DNA of 64,000 nt from Metabacillus sediminilitoris (GTDB lineage: Bacteria > Bacillota > Bacilli > Bacillales > Bacillaceae): positions 2,179,501 through 2,243,500 of the forward strand of contig NZ_CP046266.1 of the NCBI RefSeq assembly GCF_009720625.1, written 5' to 3'. Made by a program: the position numbers and the translations under genes. The notes beneath the pieces are model-generated. The model searched no databases. It saw only the letters and a program-made list of their open reading frames with translations, and was not told the DNA's origin. Position 1 is the stretch's first letter. Each line of letters opens with the position of its first letter. This document shows, piece after piece, positions 26,860 through 35,645 of the stretch.

Positions 26860-28101
26860 ATGTATAATTTTGACGAAATGATTGACAGAAGTAATACAAA
26901 TGCAATGAGTACAGATGGTTTCCGTGACTATATATTCGGGACCAATGATTCGATTACGTTTCCTTACAAAGATGAGGAGTTTATCAGAATGTGGGTTGCA
27001 GATATGGATTTTGCAACACCGCAGGTCATTATCGATGCCATCAAAGAACGTTTGGATAAAAAAATCTTTGGTTATACCCGTATATTCTCTGATTCTTATT
27101 ATCATGCTTTTGTGAATTGGTGTATGAAAAGATATGGATGGAGTTTTGATAGAAACCACCTAGTCATGTCTAATGGAATTATTCCTGCTTTATATGAACT
27201 GGTTGATTATATCTGCAAGCCAGATGAAAAGGTCATCTTTTTAACTCCATCTTATGCATATTTTAAATATGCAGCAGATTTTCATGGTCGTGAGAGTGTA
27301 TGCACAGACCTTATAAATGACAATGGTCACTATCGCATTGACTTTGATGATTTTGAACGGAAAGCAGCTGATGAAAAAACAACTCTCTTAATTTTATGTA
27401 ATCCACATAATCCTACAGGTCGGGTTTGGACGGAAGAGGAGCTTAGAAGATTGGGAGATATATGTATCAAAAACGATTTGTGGATGATCTCAGACGAGAT
27501 TCATTGTGATCTTCTGAGAGTGGGTAAAAAACATATTCCGTTAGCTAAAGTGTTTCCTAAGTATGACAAATTAATTACCTGTATGGCACCGAGTAAGACT
27601 TTTAACACAGCGGGACTGATGCTTTCAAATATTATTATTCCGAATAATAAATTACGAGAAATTTGGCTTTCAAGACATTACAATTTTGATAACCCTTTAA
27701 GTGTTGCCGGTGCCCAAGCCGCTTATGAGAAGGGAGAACCTTGGTTAGAAGAACTTAGGGTTTATCTGGATGACAATTTTATTTTTACTAGAGATTATCT
27801 GGCAGAGAATTTGCCAAATGTCGTTTTTGAAATTTCGGAAGCAACGTACCTTGCGTGGATAAATGTAAGGGCTTACTTCAATGAGGTTGAAAACCTTCCC
27901 TTGTTTTTTGCCCATAAGGCAGGAGTTCTACTAGAGGGGGGGGATATGTTTGTACAGAATTCAGACTCCTACATTAGGTTAAATCTTGCCTGCCCGAAAT
28001 CTGTATTGGCTGAAGGCCTTAAAAGAATCTGTGATGCAATCAATACAAAGCAAGAAACTGCAGAATTGGAAACTCACCAAGCAACTGAAATATCAGGATA
28101 A
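26860..28101 (+). CDS. MalY/PatB-type PLP lyase/aminotransferase
   Basis: 413 residues. It has the MalY/PatB pattern: WVADMDFATPQVIIDAIKER near the N-terminus, LCNPHNPTGRVW, ISDEIHCDLL and the PLP-lysine motif APSKTFNTAGL. The family consists mostly of cystathionine beta-lyases (C-S lyases), with some aminotransferases. It lies in the cytoplasm. It is driven by operator-promoter site 1 and followed by a RidA gene, which would remove the reactive enamine products of beta-elimination. This fits a C-S lyase better than a transaminase. AAGGTGGG precedes the start. Confidence 0.9.
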   Translation: MYNFDEMIDRSNTNAMSTDGFRDYIFGTNDSITFPYKDEEFIRMWVADMDFATPQVIIDAIKERLDKKIFGYTRIFSDSYYHAFVNWCMKRYGWSFDRNHLVMSNGIIPALYELVDYICKPDEKVIFLTPSYAYFKYAADFHGRESVCTDLINDNGHYRIDFDDFERKAADEKTTLLILCNPHNPTGRVWTEEELRRLGDICIKNDLWMISDEIHCDLLRVGKKHIPLAKVFPKYDKLITCMAPSKTFNTAGLMLSNIIIPNNKLREIWLSRHYNFDNPLSVAGAQAAYEKGEPWLEELRVYLDDNFIFTRDYLAENLPNVVFEISEATYLAWINVRAYFNEVENLPLFFAHKAGVLLEGGDMFVQNSDSYIRLNLACPKSVLAEGLKRICDAINTKQETAELETHQATEISG

Positions 28102-28256
28102 AGTTATCACTATAAATGGCGGAAAAAATCAGTCCTTTAGCACAGGCGATCTAAAATACGACATAAGTTATCTGTTTAATGGATATTTAAGATGAAGGAA
28201 TTTGCCGGGATTTAAATTATCTTAGGCCCCGGATATATAAATATAGGAGGAAAAAG

Positions 28257-28631
28257 ATGATGAAAATAATAGAAACTAAACATGCACCAGGAGCAATTGG
28301 ACCATATTCACAGGGATTTATAGTAAATGGATTCGTATATACGTCAGGACAAATTCCAGTAAATCCAAAAGACGGAATGGTAGGGAATACCATTAAAGAC
28401 CAGGCGGAACAGAGTTGCCGCAATGTGGGAGCGATTCTTGAAGAAGCAGGAAGTGGATTTGAGTATGTATTTAAGACTACATGTTTCTTAGCAGATATGG
28501 CGGATTTTGCGGCCTTTAATGAGGTATATTCAAACTATTTTGTATCAAAACCAGCTAGAAGCTGTGTAGCGGTTAAAGAGCTTCCAAAAGGTGTTCATTG
28601 TGAGATAGAAGCTATTGCTGTAATGCCATGA
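28257..28631 (+). CDS. ridA: RidA family enamine/imine deaminase
   Basis: 124 residues, full length for the family, from ATG 28257 behind TAGGAGGAAAA. Motifs include APGAIGPYSQG near the N-terminus, VYTSGQIPVNP, the arginine in KPARSCVAVKELP that binds the substrate carboxylate, and the final CEIEAIAVMP with its conserved glutamate. RidA hydrolyses 2-aminoacrylate and related enamines formed by PLP enzymes. Its position right after the MalY/PatB gene suggests it protects against by-products of that enzyme. A C-terminal relic of a second ridA is found at 31438. Confidence 0.93.
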   Translation: MMKIIETKHAPGAIGPYSQGFIVNGFVYTSGQIPVNPKDGMVGNTIKDQAEQSCRNVGAILEEAGSGFEYVFKTTCFLADMADFAAFNEVYSNYFVSKPARSCVAVKELPKGVHCEIEAIAVMP

Positions 28632-29028
28632 AAGCTGAATGAAATTAAATCTATTAACTACTCAATTTTCTCATCCTGAACACAGTGTAAAAAACCCTGA
28701 TGGCCCAGTCGAGAATAAAGGGGCAACTTGTTAAAAAGGCTTCTGAAAAAAGAGATTTTTGTTCCATGGTAAGGAGAAGATCTTCCGATAGTTTATAAGT
28801 TAGTGATAATAATAGGATGAAAATCACTTCCACAAAACGAATGTCTCGGATTTCATCGCAAGCCAAATAGAAGAGTTGTCCCACAGATTTCGGGTCATCC
28901 TCTTCTCGTGGATTGGTCGCAAGCATGATAAAACGAACAAAGACAATTCGGGTCTTGATTTCTTTTCCGGTGTATCAGTACCTAATCCTGCCACATCTCC
29001 TCGGAAGTATTAATTTTAATAATTTTAA
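28632..29028. other. Gap between ridA and the permease promoter region
   Basis: A minus-strand frame of 90 codons (28654-28926) has no convincing ribosome binding site and no family I recognise. It contains hydrophobic runs such as VEVIFILLLSLTY and may be a gene relic. Nothing else is evident. Confidence 0.4.
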
Positions 29029-29042
29029 TGAAAGCGCTAACA
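29029..29042 (+). promoter_or_regulatory. cre box (CcpA site) ahead of the permease
   Basis: TGAAAGCGCTAACA matches every defined position of the cre consensus TGWNANCGNTNWCA. It lies 155 bases ahead of the permease start, suggesting carbon catabolite control. Confidence 0.7.
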
Positions 29043-29197
29043 TCTAAAGGGAAAAGCTTTTCCGTACATCTACGCTTTTATCAAGAAGCTAATCTTGTGA
29101 AGGGGGACAGAGTGTTTTTTTCATCGAGGAGTTACCATGATCTGTTTAACATAAGAAAAATAAAATGAAATACACAAAGTCATGAGGAGGGAATGAA

Positions 29198-30628
29198 ATG
29201 AGTAAAAAAATACACGTACAGCCCTACGAGAAAGAAGAGTTGAAGAGAGGTCTGTCAAGTCGTCATATCCAGATGATAGCTATAGGGGGCTCAATTGGAA
29301 CTGGTCTCTTCTACGGTTCTTCCTGGGCCATTAGCAGAGGGGGACCTGCCATTCTGCTGACATATTTACTCGTTGGGATTGCCATTTACTTCATCATGAG
29401 AGCTTTAGGCGAAATGGCTGTGGAAGAACCGGTATCTGGTTCATATATTTCCTATTCGAATCGTTATATTCATCGCTTTGTTGGGTTTCTAACAGGTTGG
29501 AACGCTTTTATCTTTTTAATAGCAACAAGTGCAGCAGAACTTAACGCACTTGGGAGATATGTACAGTTTTGGTTTCCTGATATACCAATTTGGGTTAGCT
29601 CTTTAGCAGTGGTATTGATTTTGTTCACAATTAATATGATTGGTGTATCGATTTATGGAGAGGCAGAATACTGGTTTTCCTTGGTTAAGGTTATAGCGAT
29701 TGTCCTTATGATAATATTTGGAGTTTTAATGATATTTTTCGGAGTTGGAAATGGTGGTAATCCGGTTGGGTTAGGAAATCTCGTAAACCATGGAGGCTTT
29801 TTCTCAACGGGAATGAGCGGATTTATTTTATCGATTGTAATGGTGGCTTTTGCATTTGGCGGAGTTGAAAACCTCGGACTTGCAGCAGGAGAAGCAAAAG
29901 ATGTAAAGACTACAATTCCTAAGGCTGTTAATTCTGTGTTCTGGAGAATTTTTATTTTCTATGTTGGGGCTATCTTTATTTTGGTAACAATCTATCCTTG
30001 GAATACTATCGGTTCGTCTGGAAGCCCATTCGTTGAAATATTTAGTAAAATGAATATTCCAGCTGCCGCTTCAATTATGAATTTTGTCGTTATTACGGCA
30101 GTATTATCTGCAGTAAACTCTAGTATTTTTACCAATACCCGTTCTTTCTACAGCTTGTCTTTGGCAAAGAATGCTCCCGGCTTCCTTAGCAAGGTTAACA
30201 GTAAAAATATACCATCTGCAGCAGTCATACTCGTTTTTGCAGCAATGCTTGTTGGTGTTATTATGAATTACTTAATTCCCGAGTCAGTTTTTTCATTGTT
30301 TGCTTCCGTTACTGTTTTTGGTCTAATTTCTGCCTGGTCTGCGATTCTAATAAGTCATTTAAAATTCAGGAAGATTAAAATGAAAAATAATGAAGTTGAC
30401 AAACTTACTTACAAAATGCCTTTCTATCCGTACAGCAATTATTTCGGCCTGTTCTTTATGGCTGTGATAATAGTATGTATGGGTATCCTGCCGGAAATGA
30501 GAATGTCCTTAGTAGTATCAGCAGTATGGGTTGCAATCGTTTTTGCAGCGTATAAGTTCTATACAAAAAAGGAACCAGCAAAGGATCTAGCAAAAGATTC
30601 ATTAAATGAAGAAGATTTTGGCGCATAA
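29198..30628 (+). CDS. Amino acid permease (APC superfamily, AAT family)
   Basis: 476 residues with 12 predicted membrane segments. The family signature near the N-terminus reads RGLSSRHIQMIAIGGSIGTG, followed by GGPAILLTYLLVG and EMAVEEPVSGSYISYSNRY; a later segment reads FAFGGVENLGLAAGEAKD. It is a proton-coupled amino acid importer of the AnsP/LysP/ProY type, with an unknown substrate. It lies between ridA and the small ABM-like gene, so it may bring in the substrate for the MalY/PatB enzyme. GAGGAGGG precedes the start codon. The cre box suggests control by CcpA rather than only by the MocR protein. Confidence 0.92.
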   Translation: MSKKIHVQPYEKEELKRGLSSRHIQMIAIGGSIGTGLFYGSSWAISRGGPAILLTYLLVGIAIYFIMRALGEMAVEEPVSGSYISYSNRYIHRFVGFLTGWNAFIFLIATSAAELNALGRYVQFWFPDIPIWVSSLAVVLILFTINMIGVSIYGEAEYWFSLVKVIAIVLMIIFGVLMIFFGVGNGGNPVGLGNLVNHGGFFSTGMSGFILSIVMVAFAFGGVENLGLAAGEAKDVKTTIPKAVNSVFWRIFIFYVGAIFILVTIYPWNTIGSSGSPFVEIFSKMNIPAAASIMNFVVITAVLSAVNSSIFTNTRSFYSLSLAKNAPGFLSKVNSKNIPSAAVILVFAAMLVGVIMNYLIPESVFSLFASVTVFGLISAWSAILISHLKFRKIKMKNNEVDKLTYKMPFYPYSNYFGLFFMAVIIVCMGILPEMRMSLVVSAVWVAIVFAAYKFYTKKEPAKDLAKDSLNEEDFGA

Positions 30629-30898
30629 TGACTAGATACTGCGATACGATTTAAGCTATTTGTTTTATAAAACGAAGTAATTTGCTGTGATTTCATTTTT
30701 TTAGGACACAGATATTAATAGAATACTATATTTCGAATTTGATTCAAAAACTCGTTTCATCGCAAGCGCTTAACCATGCTAGAAAATGCCGTATTATATA
30801 AGGAGACAGTGTGTAAGATGGACATGATGACATTACTGCAACACCATGTGAATAAAGAATAATGACCACGGTAATCAACCACCCACATATATTGTTCG

Positions 30899-30943
30899 CC
30901 ATACAATTATAGTATTGTATGGTTTTTTTACGGGTGATATGAT
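30899..30943 (+). promoter_or_regulatory. Operator-promoter site 2 (ahead of the ABM-like gene)
   Basis: CCATACAAT-N6-ATTGTATGG (30899-30922), -35 TTGTAT (30915-30920), 17-base spacer with T7, -10 TATGAT (30938-30943). The 270 bases between the permease stop and this site hold no convincing gene; a 13-codon frame at 30819 has a fair ribosome binding site but is too short to call. Confidence 0.75.
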
Positions 30944-30985
30944 GAAATCGTTGATCCATACAAATAAATGATGGAGGTAGATACC

Positions 30986-31276
30986 ATGAGTACAAAAGCA
31001 TATTTAGAAATAACAATGATTATTGATGAAGCAAACCGTCCGGCAGCAGCCAAGGTATACGTTGATTATCGCCAACCTTTTTTGACACAAATAAAAGGTG
31101 CTGTTTCTAAGGAACTTTTAATTCGAAATGAAGATGTTCAGGTGCTTCACGGATTCGATAGTGTTGAGAACGCAGAAGCTTATCTAAAAAGTGAAATGTT
31201 TAATAGCGATGTTTTTGTTGGTCTTAAGCCATTGTTGAGTGCTGACCCTGAAGTGAAAATTTTTAGTGTGGCATAA
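30986..31276 (+). CDS. Small protein of possible dimeric alpha-beta barrel (ABM/Dabb) type, function unknown
   Basis: 96 residues from ATG 30986 (GGAGG 12-8 bases upstream); the frame to 30968 is an extension. The order beta (KAYLEITMII), helix (PAAAKVYVDYRQPFLTQIKG), ligand loop, beta (DVQVLHGFDSVENAEAYLKS), helix, then a C-terminal beta strand (EVKIFSVA) looks like the antibiotic-biosynthesis-monooxygenase or Dabb fold. The family assignment is not certain. It is the only gene after operator-promoter site 2, so it should be expressed with the MocR regulon. Confidence 0.55.
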   Translation: MSTKAYLEITMIIDEANRPAAAKVYVDYRQPFLTQIKGAVSKELLIRNEDVQVLHGFDSVENAEAYLKSEMFNSDVFVGLKPLLSADPEVKIFSVA

Positions 31277-31437
31277 GGTAATAGTAAAAACGTTGGCTTT
31301 GAGTTATTTCCAAAGTTTATAGGACTCCATTCAGCAATGAATTTCTTAAATCTAAAAGCCGCTATAAAAGTCACGTTAAACAAGTACAATTATCAATGTA
31401 TTATCATTTTATTTTAATAGAAATTATTCTAAATCTC

Positions 31438-31490
31438 AGCGGTTAAAGAGTTTCCCAAAATCATTCTTTGTGAGATATTAGCGAATTACT
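31438..31490 (+). pseudogene. C-terminal relic of a second ridA
   Basis: The bases read AVKEFPKIILCEILA, lining up with AVKELPKGVHCEIEAIA of the intact RidA at 28257; the DNA is also similar (AGCGGTTAAAGAG shared). Only about 18 codons remain. Confidence 0.55.
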
Positions 31491-31543
31491 TTCAAGCCAT
31501 GAAAGGTGTACTATAACATAAATAATTCGAAGGTGGATGAACG

Positions 31544-31794
31544 ATGAAAGTGAAAGTAATTGGGAGGTGCCCAGATACATTATATGCACTAAGTAAACTA
31601 AAAGAAAAAAAGCAAATATCGAGTTTCAGGATTTTTCTGCAAGCTTTTCTGCGCTAAAGAATTATTTGTATATTAGGGAAAACAATGCCCTTTATGAAGC
31701 TGTACGAGAAGCAGGAGGTATAGGAATTCCATTTATTGAATTAGAAGATGGAACACAGACTTTAGATCTAGATGCTGTGTTACATAAATTGTAA
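31544..31794 (+). pseudogene. Glutaredoxin-related small protein, frameshifted
   Basis: From ATG 31544 the frame reads MKVKVIGRCPDTLYALSKLK and then stops early. Adding one A to the A7 run 31605-31611 restores ANIEFQDFSASFSALKNYLY, REAGGIGIPFIELEDGTQTL and the end LDAVLHKL at TAA 31792-31794. This is the usual about 83-residue length of Firmicute glutaredoxin-related proteins with a CPDC/CPDT active site. Here the second active-site Cys is Thr. It lies between the ABM-like gene and operator-promoter site 3. It could be functional if the missing base is a sequencing error. Confidence 0.8.
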
Positions 31795-31859
31795 ATAAGA
31801 AGTTTATCAACATAATAGTTATTTTGCATAGATAAGGAAACAATTAAGAAAATTGTTTG

Positions 31860-31904
31860 CCGTACAATAATAATATTGTATGGTTTTTTTATTGGTGTTA
31901 AGAT
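31860..31904 (+). promoter_or_regulatory. Operator-promoter site 3 (ahead of the MFS transporter)
   Basis: CCGTACAAT-N6-ATTGTATGG (31860-31883), -35 TTGTAT (31876-31881), 17-base spacer with T7, -10 TAAGAT (31899-31904). It lies 57 bases ahead of the MFS start codon. Confidence 0.75.
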
Positions 31905-31960
31905 GTTTGAAATCTAGTTATATGAAAGAGAATGAGTTTTCTAGAAAGGTAGGTTAAATT

Positions 31961-33292
31961 GTGTTACAAGATAGCGTAAAAAAGTCAGACGATCAATCAG
32001 CTTGGTTACAAGTCTACATTCGTTCTTCAGAAAAACAAAAACAACTATATAAGAGAACATTAATGGTTGTTGTTATATCCCAAATTTTTGGAGGAGCAGG
32101 ACTTGCAGCAGGAATAACAGTGGGAGCACTTCTAGCCCAAGACATGTTAGGTACAGATAGTGTAACGGGACTTCCTACGGCATTATTTACTTTAGGGTCA
32201 GCAGGGGCCGCACTGCTTGTGGGACGACTTTCTCAAAGATTTGGACGTCGTTCTGGACTTGCGGCAGGATTTTTGGCTGGCGGTATCGGTGCCATTGGAG
32301 TAGTCATTTCAGCATTATTAAATAGCATTTTACTTTTATTTATTTCACTACTTATCTATGGAGCTGGATCTGCAACGAACTTACAAGCACGTTACGCAGG
32401 AACTGACTTGGCAAACCGGGCACAAAGAGCAAAGGCTGTTAGTATGGCCATGGTTTCCACCACATTCGGTGCTGTTGCAGGACCAAACCTGGTGGATGTA
32501 ATGGGTGAGTTTGCGATATCCATCGGAATTCCTTCTTTAGCTGGTCCATTTATATTAGCTGCCACAGCTTATATACTTGCTGGTTTGGTTCTCTTAATTT
32601 TTCTTCGTCCTGATCCCTTTATTGTTGCAAAAGCAATATCAGATGATCAAAGAAAAAACAGTCTTTTAGAGGAAAAATCTGCTATGTTGTCGATAAACAG
32701 GAGAGGCATTTTTGCAGGAGCTGCCGTAATGGTTCTAACTCAATTTGTGATGACGGCAATTATGACAATGACCCCCATACATATGGGACACCATGGCCAT
32801 GGTTTGAATGAAGTAGGTCTTGTCATTGGATTTCACGTAGGTGCTATGTTTTTACCTTCGTTAGTAACTGGTTTTCTTGTTGATAAAATTGGTCGTACTG
32901 CTATGGCCATTGCTTCTGCCGTTACGCTGCTTGCTACTGGCATTCTAGGTGCTATGGGTCCTGCTGATTCAATGGAAGTACTCATTACAGCACTTGTTTT
33001 ACTTGGACTTGGCTGGAATTTTGGGTTAATTAGCGGCACAGCAATCATTGTAGATGCTACTTCACCATCTACTCGGGCTAAGACGCAGGGTTCTGTAGAT
33101 GTTTGGATTGCTTTGTCAGGAGCATTAGGAGGAGGATTATCAGGAATGGTTGTAGCACATTCTAGTTATGCTGCTCTTTCCATTGCTGGTGCTGTGCTTT
33201 CATTACTGCTTATTCCAATTATCATTTTTGCGACTAGAAAAGAGAGTAAAGTCGAAAAAATAAATGTAACTGAAAATTCAAAACATTCTTAG
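31961..33292 (+). CDS. Major facilitator superfamily transporter
   Basis: 443 residues from GTG 31961 (AAAGGTAGG upstream), 12 predicted membrane segments. Motif A reads GRLSQRFGRRSGLAAG, and LFISLLIYGAGSATNLQARY and VDIMG-like segments suit a drug/metabolite carrier. Its substrate is unknown. It is directly behind operator-promoter site 3 and 64 bases ahead of an aminotransferase gene, so the pair is probably one MocR-controlled transcript. Export of a product or import of an amino-acid-like compound are both possible. Confidence 0.88.
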   Translation: MLQDSVKKSDDQSAWLQVYIRSSEKQKQLYKRTLMVVVISQIFGGAGLAAGITVGALLAQDMLGTDSVTGLPTALFTLGSAGAALLVGRLSQRFGRRSGLAAGFLAGGIGAIGVVISALLNSILLLFISLLIYGAGSATNLQARYAGTDLANRAQRAKAVSMAMVSTTFGAVAGPNLVDVMGEFAISIGIPSLAGPFILAATAYILAGLVLLIFLRPDPFIVAKAISDDQRKNSLLEEKSAMLSINRRGIFAGAAVMVLTQFVMTAIMTMTPIHMGHHGHGLNEVGLVIGFHVGAMFLPSLVTGFLVDKIGRTAMAIASAVTLLATGILGAMGPADSMEVLITALVLLGLGWNFGLISGTAIIVDATSPSTRAKTQGSVDVWIALSGALGGGLSGMVVAHSSYAALSIAGAVLSLLLIPIIIFATRKESKVEKINVTENSKHS

Positions 33293-33356
33293 AGTAAGGA
33301 TAGCCTAGAATCTTTTCAAATCATGACTAAACGTTATAAAAAAGGAATGATGATAA

Positions 33357-34559
33357 TTGGAAAATAAGTTTGCTGAGAGAGCTCGTTTAATAAAATCTTC
33401 TGAGACAAGAGAAATACTAAAAGTAACAGAAAGACCAGAAATCATCTCTTTTGCAGGAGGACTGCCAGCTCCAGAGTTGTTTCCTGTAGAAGCTCTTAAG
33501 GATGTATGCAATGCTGTTTTGAGTGAAGAAGGTGCGGCTTCTCTACAATATAGTACGACAGAAGGATATATTCCTTTAAGAGAAGCTATTTGTCAAAGGA
33601 TGAAAGGGATTGGAATCAACTCTACTATTGAAAATGTTCTTATTACATCAGGATCCCAGCAAGCAATCGACCTTACAGGAAGATTATTTATCAATGAAGG
33701 AGATACGATTATTTGTGAAAGCCCAACCTATCTTTCAGCAATTCATGCATTCAAGTCATATAATGCCAAATTTGTTGAAGTAGCTATGGATGATGATGGA
33801 ATGGTTATGGAAGAGCTAGAGAAAAAGCTGCAAGAGCATCCTGACACAAAATTTATCTATACGATTCCAGATTTCCAAAACCCTACAGGTCGCACATTAA
33901 AACTCGAAAGGCGAATTAGAATGATTGAGCTTGCTAATCAATATGATGTGCTGATTGTAGAGGATAACCCCTATGGAGCTGTAAGATTTGCCGGGGAGGA
34001 ACTCCCCCCTGTGAAACATTTTGACACAGAGAGCAGAGTCATTTATATAAGCACTTTCTCTAAGATTTTTACTCCCGGTCTTCGACTTGGATGGATTTGT
34101 GCAGACGAATCTTTCATTGATAAGTACGTTGCTTTTATGCAAACAGCTGACTTACATACTGTCAGCTTTGCTCAAAGAATGACAGCAAAGTATATGGAAC
34201 TTTACGATATCGAAGAGCACATTACTAAAATCAAAGCAGTTTATAAAGAAAGATGCACAGCTATGTTATCTTGTATTGAAGAATTTTTTCCAAAGAATTT
34301 GTCTTACAGTAAGCCAGAAGGTGGATTATTTATTTGGGTTGAGCTCCCTGAGGGCGTTGATTCAACACATATATTTATAGAGTGCTTGAAAAACAATGTT
34401 GCTTGTGTTCCTGGTGTACCATTTTTTCCAAATCGTACACAAAAAAATACATTACGTTTAAATTACTCAAATATGTCTAAAGAGAAAATCATTGAAGGTA
34501 TGAAGCGTATGGGAGAAGTATTACATCGTGAATTAGAAAAAGAAACAGCGCTTTTATGA
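33357..34559 (+). CDS. PLP-dependent aminotransferase (class I/II, LysN/2-aminoadipate type)
   Basis: 400 residues. TTG 33357 is the only start, since a stop lies immediately upstream in frame; AAAGGA is 10 bases away. Motifs are ISFAGGLPAPELFP, YTIPDFQNPTGRTL, VEDNPYGAVRF and the PLP-lysine STFSKIFTPGLRLGWI, typical of the multi-substrate 2-aminoadipate/kynurenine-type aminotransferases related to the catalytic half of MocR proteins. It is expected to convert an amino acid to its 2-oxo acid. It follows the MFS gene in the same unit. The exact amino acid is unknown. Confidence 0.9.
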   Translation: MENKFAERARLIKSSETREILKVTERPEIISFAGGLPAPELFPVEALKDVCNAVLSEEGAASLQYSTTEGYIPLREAICQRMKGIGINSTIENVLITSGSQQAIDLTGRLFINEGDTIICESPTYLSAIHAFKSYNAKFVEVAMDDDGMVMEELEKKLQEHPDTKFIYTIPDFQNPTGRTLKLERRIRMIELANQYDVLIVEDNPYGAVRFAGEELPPVKHFDTESRVIYISTFSKIFTPGLRLGWICADESFIDKYVAFMQTADLHTVSFAQRMTAKYMELYDIEEHITKIKAVYKERCTAMLSCIEEFFPKNLSYSKPEGGLFIWVELPEGVDSTHIFIECLKNNVACVPGVPFFPNRTQKNTLRLNYSNMSKEKIIEGMKRMGEVLHRELEKETALL

Positions 34560-34660
34560 TTTAGAGTTGTCATTATAACCGAGGAAGACACCCAAAGAAA
34601 CAAGGTCTTGTGCTACAATTTTATATGTTATATTCATTTCCTTTAGTTGATCATTGTTTG

Positions 34661-34704
34661 CCATACAATTATTATATTGTATGGTTTTTTGTGCGTGTTA
34701 TGAT
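34661..34704 (+). promoter_or_regulatory. Operator-promoter site 4 (ahead of a decayed gene)
   Basis: CCATACAAT-N6-ATTGTATGG (34661-34684), -35 TTGTAT (34677-34682), 16-base spacer with T6 and GTGCGTGT, -10 TATGAT (34699-34704). Beyond the palindrome it shares TTTTTTGTGCGTGTTA with site 1. Confidence 0.72.
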
Positions 34705-34717
34705 GATTCAAATCTAG

Positions 34718-35323
34718 TTGGAGCTTGGGGGGTTATCATTTTTCCCAGAATGGAAGCGGTTTTGGATTGACATTTTTCAAGAGCAAGATCAACACATTAT
34801 TGACTTTATAAAGAAGTTTTCCGGTTCTAATCCTGTTATGGAAAGAATGAAACGACCTGATGTCCCTGCTGACTTTATATATGAAATATTCGCGTATAAA
34901 TACATTTACAGCAGGCGGTTCTTTTTATTTAAATTTTGATGTGGAAAAAATGAAGTATATTCTACATAAAAATTTTGTATCTATCCTATTGAGGATATAT
35001 CTAAAAAAGATATATATATTGATTCAACCACTCCAATAATTAAGAATAAATAAACTAAAGGATCAAAGACTGCCTTTTTTAACAAGGATATACGGAAATG
35101 ATAAACCTTTTATATGCGTGGACGGAAATAAACGGATTCAATCAAAAATAAAGGTTATATTTTTAATCAAGATCATTGGAAGAGCATGTTTTTCTTACCA
35201 TGTGATGACTATTTCATGGCGTTGACACTAGAATTACAACTCATGAATAATCAACTAAAAGAAAAAGGTACTGAACAAGATGTCATAAAAGAAACACAAA
35301 TGTATTTCAGCCTTAAAGGCTAA
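34718..35323 (+). pseudogene. Multiply frameshifted gene of unknown function
   Basis: Protein-like pieces in changing frames line up in order: FFPEWKRFWIDIFQEQDQHI from TTG 34718, RMKRPDVPADFIYEIFAYKY, then TAGGSFYLNFDVEKMKYILH (shift near 34905), PIEDISKKDIYIDSTTPIIK (shift near 34985), PFICVDGNKRIQSK near 35112, and DDYFMALTLELQLMNNQLKE up to TAA 35321-35323. I do not recognise the family. It directly follows operator-promoter site 4, so it was probably a fifth unit of the MocR regulon before decay. Confidence 0.6.
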
Positions 35324-35383
35324 ATGGCAGGCTTAAGTGTTGATTTAAAATTAAGATTGATAATTTAAAAATAAAGTTTGATA

Positions 35384-35415
35384 AAAACCCTGTATTAATA
35401 TAGGGTTTTTCTTTT
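35384..35415 (+). terminator. Rho-independent terminator after the decayed gene
   Basis: AAAACCCT..TAT pairs with ATA.AGGGTTTT, followed by TCTTTT. Confidence 0.8.
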
Positions 35416-35645
35416 GATTCTTAAACTTCATCTGTATTGTTCAATTAAAGGGCCATTTTCTTGAACAATAGTTTTAAAAAAATTCGCTGTATATATAGGT
35501 TCAATCTCTAAAGAAAGATCATTGATTCATAAGTCTGATAAAAATAATAAAATTATCAGGAAGTTTTTACCTTACATTCCATTGATTTACACAATAAACT
35601 AAAATTGGTTAGCGAAACTTTAGTTTTGGGAGGAAAGGAGAAAAA

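Noticed and set aside
26789..26880. Short frame MMLFGCNN... ahead of the MalY/PatB gene as a leader peptide or lipoprotein
   Set aside because: The ribosome binding site abuts the start codon and the frame runs out of phase into the real gene; too short to support.
28654..28926. 90-codon minus-strand frame
   Set aside because: No convincing start signal or family; kept only as a note for the gap.
26699..34704. The four T-rich palindromes as CRISPR-like repeats or mobile repeats
   Set aside because: Spacing is irregular (about 1 to 4 kb), each lies just ahead of a gene and includes a -10 box; an operator-promoter explains them better.
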